Assembly: GCA_017483945.1 (NCBI GenBank)
Contig: JAFUUE010000047.1
Coordinates: 1-40,072 of the forward strand
DNA: 40,072 nt
Direction: 5' to 3'
Origin: Paludibacteraceae bacterium
Lineage (GTDB): Bacteria > Bacteroidota > Bacteroidia > Bacteroidales > Paludibacteraceae
Part shown: positions 1 through 6,056 of the stretch, piece after piece
Numbering within the stretch: position 1 is the stretch's first letter
How the letters are laid out: every line of letters begins with the position of its first letter
Program-made: the position numbers and the translations under genes
The notes under the pieces: model-generated
Told to the model about the DNA's origin: nothing
The model's database searches: none
What the model saw: only the letters and a program-made list of their open reading frames with translations

Positions 1-30
1 CAAGCAGAGTGACCATAAACATCTGACACT

Positions 31-433
31 ATGCAATTAGACCGACTGACGGCGGACACCGAGATTACTGCGTTCGATTGCGGAGACGAAGACTTGAACG
101 GCTTTCTTCTGAATGATGCCAAGGCATTCATGCAAAAGAAGGCATGAGAAGCATTTCAACAGCTATCCGGCTATCAAGATAGGACGTTTTGCTGTTTCTC
201 AGGACTATCGCGATCAGCATATCGGCAGCGAGTTGATGACCTATATCAAACGCTTGTTGCATGAGAATAAGTACTATGCCGCTTTCCGTTTTATTACGGT
301 TGACGCCTACTTGTCTGCCATTCCTTTCTACGAGAAAAACGACTTCCGCCTCTTAGTGAGTAAAGAAGAAAACCCATATACCCGTTCCATGTATTTCGAT
401 ATGATGGAATTAGAAAAACAAAATAAAGAGTGA
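31..433 (+). pseudogene. GNAT N-acetyltransferase, internally deleted and frameshifted
   Basis: Seen: an ATG at 31 opens a frame with the N-terminus typical of Bacteroidales GNAT proteins (ITAFDCGDEDLNGFLLNDA) that stops at TGA 145-147 after 38 codons. A second frame, open from 113, carries the acetyl-CoA-binding half: KIGRFAVSQDYRDQHIGSEL, then the C-terminal VDAYLSAIPFYEKNDF block, ending at 433. The two halves together give about 130 residues, whereas relatives have about 170-180, so roughly 45 codons between the FLLNDA helix and the KHFNSYPA strand are missing and the frame is shifted. The short direct repeat AAGGCAT (121-127 and 139-145) lies at the break and may mark the deletion. Inference: a dead gene. 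Related GNATs include TacT-like toxins, which are usually preceded by an antitoxin gene, but only 30 bp of upstream sequence is available. Confidence 0.8.
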
Positions 434-475
434 TATATCGTCCCTGCTCCGGGATATTAAATTAAGAGAAAGACA

Positions 476-491
476 GGCGCAAGCGTGCGCC
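476..491. terminator. small GC-rich hairpin after the GNAT remnant
   Basis: A perfect 6-bp stem (GGCGCA / TGCGCC) with a 4-base loop lies 43 bp after the GNAT stop and is followed by an A/T-rich stretch without a clean T run. It could be a weak terminator. No support beyond the shape. Confidence 0.35.
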
Positions 492-534
492 AATAAATAT
501 AACATAGCATTACTATTATTTCGCGTTTACCGAA

Positions 535-709
535 AGTGTAGCAAACTTTAACGGAAATAAAACACTGAAATAATTAAGTGGTAGCATACATTGTATGCTT
601 TCTATTCATGTAATAGTAACTTGCACTTTTAGTGTGAGTTTCTTATGAATAGAAAGGCTTCCTTGCTACACTGCCTTGGTAACGCGATAAGAAACTCGCA
701 CTTTCTTAT
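535..709. other. intergenic region with nested inverted repeats (possible structured leader or small mobile relic)
   Basis: This 320-bp gene-free stretch (434-753) precedes the MBOAT gene and is full of dyads. AGTGTAGCAA (535-544) pairs with TTGCTACACT (663-672), 10 of 10. AGCATAC-ATT-GTATGCT (583-599) is a perfect 17-bp palindrome. CTTTCTATTCAT (598-609) pairs with ATGAATAGAAAG (645-656) and encloses a further 9-bp stem 618-626/632-640 with two G-U pairs and a 5-base loop. ATAAGAAA (687-694) pairs with TTTCTTAT (702-709). The outer dyad brackets the inner ones, as in a folded RNA or a very small inverted-repeat element. No reading frame of note and no transposase match is visible. Confidence 0.5.
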
Positions 710-753
710 TGCCACGATTGATAGTATGCGCCAACAAGCAATTACTGTCAATC

Positions 754-2226
754 ATGTTGTTTAACTCCATCGAATTTGCGTTCTTTCTGCCGCTCGTCTT
801 CCTCATTTATTGGGCAATCGGCTACGCACATATCAGCGACACCCTCAAACTGCGTCTGCAAAACGCTTTTGTCGTCATCGCCTCCTATGTCTTTTATGGC
901 TGGTGGAACTGGCGGTTCCTGTTACTCATCGCTTTTACTTCTTTCTGCTCATGGGGCAGTGGCTTGCTTATCGGCAAAGCCTCCTCGCCGCATAAAGCCA
1001 AAGCGTGGATGGTAACAAATATCGTCCTTAATCTTGGAATCCTCGCGCTCTTCAAGTATTACGACTTCTTTGTCTCCGAGTTCGGGCAACTATTTGGTAT
1101 CAGCACGGATAGCCTGTTGTTGAAAATCATCCTTCCCGTCGGCATTTCGTTCTATACCTTCCAAGCCCTCAGTTACTCGATAGACGTCTATCGCAAAAAA
1201 ATAGAACCGACCCGAGACATCATCGCCTTCTTTGCCTTTATCTCGTTCTTTCCGCAACTGGTTGCCGGACCTATCGAACGTGCCACCAACCTCTTGCCGC
1301 AGTTCCTCACCAACCGCCGTTTCTCTTACGACCAAGCCACAGACGGAATGCGCCAAATCCTCTGGGGCTTATTCAAGAAAATAGTAGTAGCCGACAACTG
1401 CGCTACCTACGTGGACCAAGTTTGGGCGACTTATCCAACCCAAACAGGCTCGACACTCCTCCTCGCCGCCATCCTTTTCACATTCCAAATCTACGGCGAT
1501 TTCTCCGGCTATTCGGACATTGCCATCGGCACAGCCAAACTGTTTGGTATCAAACTGATGCGCAACTTCAACAACCCCTATTTCTCTCGTGACATCGCAG
1601 AATTCTGGCGTCGCTGGCATATATCCCTCACTACATGGTTCCGGGACTACGTTTATATCCCTCTCGGCGGCTCTCGCGTCCCGAAAGGAAAAATAGTCCG
1701 CAACACTTTCGTCATCTTCCTCCTCTCCGGCTTCTGGCATGGCGCCAACTGGACCTTTATCGCTTGGGGCACCTACCACGCCCTCCTTTTCCTCCCCCTC
1801 ATCCTCCTCGGCAAGAACCGCAAATACACCAACCAAGTCGCCTCTTATACCGACTCCAACGGCAACGAACATCTCCGCCTTCTCCCTACGCTGAAAGAAT
1901 CCCTCCAAATCCTCTTTACTTTCGCCCTCGTCGTCCTCGGCTGGATCATCTTCCGTGCTCAAAGTATTGCAGAGGCATGGAATTACATCGTACAGGGCTT
2001 TTCTTTGTCGATATTCTCTATGCCAATGGTTATTGGCGGTTTGAAACGTACGTTATTCTTCACAAGCATCCTTATGCTCGTAGAATGGCTTAACCGCTCA
2101 AAAGAGCATTCCTTAGAGATACGCCAAATACCGACAATTATTAGATACACTCTATATTACATTTTGATATTGTGTATATTAGAGTTTGGCGGTTCAAGTC
2201 AATCATTTATTTACTTTCAGTTCTAA
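754..2226 (+). CDS. MBOAT family membrane-bound O-acyltransferase (AlgI/DltB-like)
   Basis: A 490-residue polytopic membrane protein. The open frame extends upstream, but ATG 754 gives a hydrophobic N-terminus (MLFNSIEFAFFLPLVFLIYW) typical of the family. Key motifs are GDFSGYSDIAIG near 248-259, FWRRWHISLTTWFRDYVYIP near 284-303 (with the first conserved His, H289) and SGFWHGANW near 325-333, whose His329 matches the catalytic His of MBOAT enzymes. Known for the family: transfer of an acyl group, usually acetyl, across the inner membrane to an extracytoplasmic polysaccharide. The following gene, six bases downstream, encodes an SGNH-like partner, the usual two-component arrangement (compare AlgI with AlgJ/AlgX, DltB with DltD). 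The polysaccharide substrate cannot be told from this window. Confidence 0.93.
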   Translation: MLFNSIEFAFFLPLVFLIYWAIGYAHISDTLKLRLQNAFVVIASYVFYGWWNWRFLLLIAFTSFCSWGSGLLIGKASSPHKAKAWMVTNIVLNLGILALFKYYDFFVSEFGQLFGISTDSLLLKIILPVGISFYTFQALSYSIDVYRKKIEPTRDIIAFFAFISFFPQLVAGPIERATNLLPQFLTNRRFSYDQATDGMRQILWGLFKKIVVADNCATYVDQVWATYPTQTGSTLLLAAILFTFQIYGDFSGYSDIAIGTAKLFGIKLMRNFNNPYFSRDIAEFWRRWHISLTTWFRDYVYIPLGGSRVPKGKIVRNTFVIFLLSGFWHGANWTFIAWGTYHALLFLPLILLGKNRKYTNQVASYTDSNGNEHLRLLPTLKESLQILFTFALVVLGWIIFRAQSIAEAWNYIVQGFSLSIFSMPMVIGGLKRTLFFTSILMLVEWLNRSKEHSLEIRQIPTIIRYTLYYILILCILEFGGSSQSFIYFQF

Positions 2227-2231
2227 ATCCC

Positions 2232-3233
2232 ATGAAACGATTTCTTCTTTCTGTCATATTAAGTATTGGATGTCCTCTATTGCTATTATTAGGTATCTAT
2301 CTTTGGACTGATCCGTTTCGGTGTCTTCATGAGTTTGATATCAACGATATAGATGCTACCAATAGGGAATATCTCTCAACAGAATTGTTTCTGCGAAACT
2401 ACCCGACGCAGCACTACAATGCTTTTATTTTTAGTAGTTCAAGAGGAGGAGGTTTTAATACCTACACATGGCAGACCTATATAGGAAAAGATACACGACC
2501 TTTCCTATTTCAGGCATGGGGAGAATCGCTTACAGGAATAGAACTGAAGATGGATTATTTGGACAAGCACGATGTAGAAATTAAACATGCAATTATCATG
2601 TTTGATATTCCGGGCACGTTTGGCAAAGGACAACTACCTCATGAGGCACTTGGCTTGAAGCATTGGATATTTACGAACAATTCAAAGTTTACGTACAATG
2701 CTATTCAGTTCTACAATTTCATTCAGAAGCCTTCGTTCTGGATTAAGAACATCCGCAAGACATTAGCACATTCCAAAGAGGCTTGTTCATCCGATACCAT
2801 TTTTAATGACTGGGAAGGCGATAATTATTTGAATTATGCAACATTGCCTCCCCAAGATAGTTTAAAGAAATGCAGCGACATGACACGGCGTACATTCTAT
2901 GCGAAACTAAATAGTGTCAAAGATTCTACACAAAGAGTATCTCAGCCTGTTATTAACGGAAAGTTTGTAAAGCAATTACAACACATGAAAGCAATTCTCG
3001 ATAAACAGAACACGGATTATCATATAGTTCTTTCCCCTGCCATTTGCTATTTGAATCCGGCCGTTAATCCAGCAGATTTGGAAATAATAGAGGATATATT
3101 GGGAAAGGAACGCGTGCATGATTATACTGGCAGAAATGAACTGACAGAGGATTATAACAACTTCTCAGACCCGAATCATTTCGGCTTGCGTGTTGGCTAT
3201 TTGATTATGCAGGATATCTACGGTAATCGCTAA
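2232..3233 (+). CDS. SGNH-hydrolase-like partner of the MBOAT acyltransferase
   Basis: A 333-residue protein with one N-terminal membrane anchor or signal (residues 4-24) and a periplasmic domain. I chose ATG 2232, five bases after the MBOAT stop. FIFSSSR at 65-71 resembles the block I Ser motif of SGNH hydrolases, and DPNHFG (Asp313, His316) near the C-terminus fits the D-x-x-H catalytic dyad. Known: such proteins act with MBOAT partners in O-acetylation of exported glycans. Inference: the two genes form an operon and the protein is the extracytoplasmic transferase. Coding composition is more A/T-rich than in the MBOAT gene. Sequence similarity to named families looks weak, so the assignment rests on the two motifs and on context. 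Confidence 0.72.
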   Translation: MKRFLLSVILSIGCPLLLLLGIYLWTDPFRCLHEFDINDIDATNREYLSTELFLRNYPTQHYNAFIFSSSRGGGFNTYTWQTYIGKDTRPFLFQAWGESLTGIELKMDYLDKHDVEIKHAIIMFDIPGTFGKGQLPHEALGLKHWIFTNNSKFTYNAIQFYNFIQKPSFWIKNIRKTLAHSKEACSSDTIFNDWEGDNYLNYATLPPQDSLKKCSDMTRRTFYAKLNSVKDSTQRVSQPVINGKFVKQLQHMKAILDKQNTDYHIVLSPAICYLNPAVNPADLEIIEDILGKERVHDYTGRNELTEDYNNFSDPNHFGLRVGYLIMQDIYGNR

Positions 3234-3249
3234 AACAGCGTCCATTACA

Positions 3250-3379
3250 GGCGAATACTATTCGCCGCCATCTATTCTTGGTAGTTTCAGGCGTTTGTCA
3301 AACGCCGCTCCTTTCTTGGTAGTTCTGCCCGATAGTATCGGGCTTTAGCTCCGTCCATTTCAGGCGGATACTATCCGCC
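3250..3379. repeat. four 17-bp hairpins of identical geometry, about 36-40 bp apart
   Basis: Four perfect palindromes of 7-bp stem and 3-base loop lie in a row: GGCGAATACTATTCGCC (3250-3266), GGCGTTTGTCAAACGCC (3290-3306), GCCCGATAGTATCGGGC (3327-3343) and GGCGGATACTATCCGCC (3363-3379). Stems differ in sequence but both arms change together, so the fold is kept. The flanks repeat too: GTCCATTNCAGGCG precedes the first and fourth, and CTTGGTAGTT precedes the second and third. They begin 17 bp after the SGNH gene stop, so they may act in termination or mRNA protection. They resemble REP-type elements in size, but I recognise no named family. Confidence 0.85.
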
Positions 3380-3420
3380 GCCTCTTATCCGAATTACGTC
3401 AGCGGTCTATGCTCTGGTAT

Positions 3421-3543
3421 TTATCGGAACGCAGACAGGGAAATACCGGCTATTTTCTTGTATGTCCGCGAGAAATGGGGGGGATGAGCGCCGATATACC
3501 GCGCGTAGTCATTCACATTCCGTATCCGGAGAGGTTTACTCAT
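3421..3543 (-). pseudogene. AraC-type regulator remnant: N-terminus joined to C-terminus by a large internal deletion
   Basis: A 40-codon frame from ATG 3543 to TAA 3421. Residues 1-19 (RIRNVNDYARYIGA) match the start of a common Bacteroidales AraC regulator, and residues 20-40 (PPHFSRTYKKIAGISLSAF) match its very end, the last helix of the AraC DNA-binding domain. About 250 residues between them are missing without loss of frame. The start overlaps the stop of the acyltransferase gene (ATGA), as in an operon. This regulator type often neighbours such acyltransferases, which supports the reading. The stub lacks a complete helix-turn-helix, so regulatory activity is unlikely. The family match is from memory of the sequence pattern. 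Confidence 0.72.
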
Positions 3544-3851
3544 CTTGCTTTCGGCTCAATCATCTTTAGCACTTTTGCCGGCACGCCGCCGACGATGGCG
3601 TTGGCAGGGACATCCTTGGTTACTACAGCTCCTGCGGCAACGATGGCGTTTTCGCCGATGGTCACACCGGCAAGGACGGTCACATTAGCGCCCAGCCACA
3701 CGCGCTTGCCGATATGTATCGGCGCGTGCTCCATCGAGGCGCGACGGGCAGGGTCCTGCACATGATTGAGCGTGCAGAGCGTGGCGTTGTGCCCGATGAG
3801 CGCATCATCGTCTATATAAATGCCGCCTTGGTCTTGGAATTTGCAGCCCAT
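3540..3851 (-). pseudogene. hexapeptide-repeat sugar O-acetyltransferase, 5'-truncated
   Basis: 103 codons from the first usable ATG, showing the left-handed beta-helix hexapeptide pattern: GALIGHN-like turn DDDALIGHN, the catalytic-type region with His in TLNHV, then [20 protein letters not shown] and [20 protein letters not shown]. These are the C-terminal features of maltose/galactoside-type acetyltransferases. Homology clearly continues upstream of the Met (FLFINMGC is in frame), but a stop at 3897-3899 cuts it off. Full-length relatives have about 150-190 residues, so the N-terminal part is lost. The stop overlaps the start of the AraC remnant (ATGA). Inference: both belong to one decayed operon. 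A shortened but folded protein cannot be fully excluded. Confidence 0.75.
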
Positions 3852-4000
3852 GTTGATGAAAAGGAAAATTACAGTCCAATTCTTCTTCCATGATGGTCAG
3901 ACAGCACTCATTCACCTTATGTACAGGCGATTGGCACTCCCATTTTTCACCGTCTCCTTTCTCTTGCACGAACCGCAGAACGCATTGATAGTGAAAGGGG

Positions 4001-4228
4001 CTAACGAACCTGGAACGAAGCTGGAACGAAACTGACCTACGCAACACGCTGAAAACCAGACCGCCTAACAGAGCTGGAACAGAGCTGAAACAGAGCTGAC
4101 CGGTGCAGCGGGCTGCTAATCAGGCTAATCCGCCCCTCAGGTTCGGGTCAGGTTCGGGACTCGGTGCGCCTTAATCGTTTCACGTCCCGGGCGGTCAGGT
4201 AACGGCCAGGTAACGGCCAGGTAACGGA
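4001..4228 (-). repeat. mosaic of four 11-bp tandem arrays in a 466-bp gene-free stretch
   Basis: The stretch 3852-4317 has no convincing gene. It holds CTGGAACGAAR x2 (4010-4031), AACAGAGCTGR x3 (4067-4099), TCAGGTTCGGG x2 (4137-4158) and CAGGTAACGGM x3 (4196-4228), all with an 11-bp period. Read on the minus strand, the first two become TTCGTTCCAG and CCAGCTCTGTT, nearly the same as the array at 17227-17281. On that strand they lie downstream of the susR stop. A 9-bp doublet (GCTAATCNG, about 4113-4130) sits among them. Confidence 0.85.
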
Positions 4229-4317
4229 GGCCCTTCGGCACGTTCGGCATCTTCAGTCCCTTCGGACACGGACTGCTGCTATGCGGCCGGAGAATCAGAC
4301 CGCTTCCGAATCCGGTA

Positions 4318-5880
4318 TCAGCGGCTGAAGGAGGGGATTTGCATGAGGGCGTGGTAGAAGTCGTCGGCAGAGAGGTCGGACTGGGCGATGACACGGGTCT
4401 TGTAGTTATAGACGGTGTTGATGCTGTAGTCGAGGATTTCGGCAATGACCTCATTATGCACAATGCCGAGGCGTATGAGTGCGAAGATACGCAGTTGGGC
4501 ATTGAGCAGTTCATCTTTCTTGAGCGTTATCTGCGCCCCGGGCCGGAGGAGTGCGTTGAAGTCGCGCACGAAGGTGGGATAGAGGGTGAGGAGCATGGAG
4601 TCGAGTTCGCGGTCGAGGTACATGCGCTGCAGGTGTGCGTCGGCGTTCTTGGGGATAGTGAGCAGGGGTGCCCACCGGCGGTCGGCGGCGTATTGCTTGA
4701 CATCCTGCTGGTACTGACGGACAGAATTGAGGTAACGGGATTGTCCGACGAGCAGTGTACCGAGGAGCTCTTCCTTCAGTTTATTGGCCTCCAGCAGGCT
4801 CCGGTTCATCCGGTTGATGGTATGCCGTGCGGCATGGACCGTTTTGTTCTTTCGTGCGACGACGATGATTGAGACGACGGCGATGAGGAGCAGGAGCGTT
4901 GCGATGCCGAGTAGGATGAGGGCCTGCTGCTCGCGCAGAGCGAGTTGCGAGAGCATCTGCTCCTCGATGATGGGCAGCGTCTGCGCGACGTCCATCTGGC
5001 GATGGCGTGCGTGGTAGCGTTGTGCATCCTGCATGGCCAAGTGGATATATCGGTCGGCAAGTTGTGTCTCATCGGCCTCGAAGAGCAGTTCGGCGACATT
5101 GCGCATGGCGACTGCCTCGTTGGTAGAGGAGCGGATGTCGCAGATGGCGGCGTCTATGTAGTAGTGCAGGGCCTCTTCGGGACGTCCCGTGACGCGATAG
5201 AGGAAAGCGAGCGTGCTGGCCGTCATGGCGCGGAAATGGACGGAGGGCTGTGTGGCGCCGAGGGAAAGGTGGCAACGCTCGATACTGCGTGCATGGTTGC
5301 CGACGCGTAGGTCCCGTACCGCAAGTGCGTACCAGTAACGCGCAGTGTCGGCGGGTGTGAGGTAGGTGAGTGCCGACTCGTTCATGCGCACCCCCTCCCG
5401 GTTATAGGCCGCACCTATCTCCCCCTCGGCATGGTCGGCCATATCCCAGAGCAGGCGGGCATAGGTGATATAATAGAGCAGGCAGAGGGCGGAGTCGGGA
5501 GACTGCCAGCGGGCGAGGATATCATCCGCCTCCTTGAAGAGTCCTCCGGAGAGATAGACGAAGGAGCGGCACAGTTGCACTTCCGGCTGTTGTGCGGGCG
5601 TCGCTTCCTGCTCCATACGACGGACATAAAAGAGGGCTGTATCGTAATTATACGACTTATATTCCTCGTATAAGCATTTATACACCGGATAGGCCTCGTC
5701 CGCCAATGCCGCAGCACGTCTCAGACTATCAATTCGGGCCCGTTTCCGAGCCTCTATTCCGGGCCTTTCCGCGAGGGCTTCATCCAGCAGACGCAGTTCG
5801 TCTTTCAGGTTGTAATCCAGCGCATTAGCGCACATCGCAACGGCGCAGAAAAGGGCGAGTAGGAAGTAGTGTTTTCTCAT
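4318..5880 (-). CDS. susR: SusR-like membrane-spanning regulator of starch utilisation (DUF6377-type)
   Basis: 520 residues. A signal peptide (1-20) is followed by an alpha-helical, TPR-like region (about 25-315), one transmembrane helix (about 321-342, LILLGIATLLLLIAVVSIIV), a cytoplasmic linker, and a C-terminal LuxR-like helix-turn-helix around 450-500 (NAQLRIFALIRLGIVHNEVI, then SINTVYNYKTRV). Length and order match SusR of Bacteroides thetaiotaomicron, which senses maltose and activates the sus genes. The gene is divergent from susC across a 176-bp promoter region and stands next to a complete starch locus, which supports the same role here. The stop is TGA 4318-4320. Known for SusR: signal sensing on the periplasmic side. 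The exact ligand here is inferred. Confidence 0.88.
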   Translation of the reverse strand: MRKHYFLLALFCAVAMCANALDYNLKDELRLLDEALAERPGIEARKRARIDSLRRAAALADEAYPVYKCLYEEYKSYNYDTALFYVRRMEQEATPAQQPEVQLCRSFVYLSGGLFKEADDILARWQSPDSALCLLYYITYARLLWDMADHAEGEIGAAYNREGVRMNESALTYLTPADTARYWYALAVRDLRVGNHARSIERCHLSLGATQPSVHFRAMTASTLAFLYRVTGRPEEALHYYIDAAICDIRSSTNEAVAMRNVAELLFEADETQLADRYIHLAMQDAQRYHARHRQMDVAQTLPIIEEQMLSQLALREQQALILLGIATLLLLIAVVSIIVVARKNKTVHAARHTINRMNRSLLEANKLKEELLGTLLVGQSRYLNSVRQYQQDVKQYAADRRWAPLLTIPKNADAHLQRMYLDRELDSMLLTLYPTFVRDFNALLRPGAQITLKKDELLNAQLRIFALIRLGIVHNEVIAEILDYSINTVYNYKTRVIAQSDLSADDFYHALMQIPSFSR

Positions 5881-5899
5881 AGTGTCAGGAACTTGTTTG

Positions 5900-5931
5900 C
5901 AAAGATAGTAAATATATTTGTAATGACCAAA
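5900..5931 (-). promoter_or_regulatory. Bacteroidota-type promoter of susR
   Basis: On the minus strand TATCTTTG (5900-5907) fits the -7 element TAnnTTTG, and TTTG (5928-5931) fits the -33 element, with a 20-bp spacer. The pair lies 20 bp before the susR start codon. Confidence 0.72.
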
Positions 5932-6001
5932 TTTTAACTTGATTTTATTTATATTTTTCTATATTTTCCGTATATTTTTTTCGCGCGTGCCAAAAGGTGA
6001 T

Positions 6002-6009
6002 TATCTTTG
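6002..6009 (+). promoter_or_regulatory. -7 promoter element of the susC-led starch operon
   Basis: TATCTTTG fits TAnnTTTG exactly and lies 47 bp before the susC ATG. The expected -33 position (about 5978-5981) is a plain T run, not TTTG, which would suit an activator-dependent promoter such as one controlled by SusR. The region upstream (5935-5980) is strongly A/T-rich. Confidence 0.65.
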
Positions 6010-6056
6010 TAACCGTAATGACACGAACCTGTCAATTTGTAAACCTATTTACTATC

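Noticed and set aside
709..753. Upstream extension of the MBOAT protein from ATG-like codon 709
   Set aside because: The extra 15 residues are polar and lie in the structured intergenic region; the Met at 754 gives the normal hydrophobic start.
3250..3379. Possible CRISPR array
   Set aside because: The repeated units are short palindromes of differing sequence with similar, repeated flanks. True CRISPRs have near-identical repeats and unique spacers, and no cas genes are present.
3805..4047. 80-codon minus-strand frame upstream of the truncated acyltransferase
   Set aside because: Checked as the missing N-terminal half of the acyltransferase; it is out of frame and shows no hexapeptide pattern, so it is probably non-coding.
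5997..6056. Upstream extension of SusC from GTG 5997
   Set aside because: It begins in the promoter (-7 element at 6002-6009), and would place 20 residues before a complete signal peptide.
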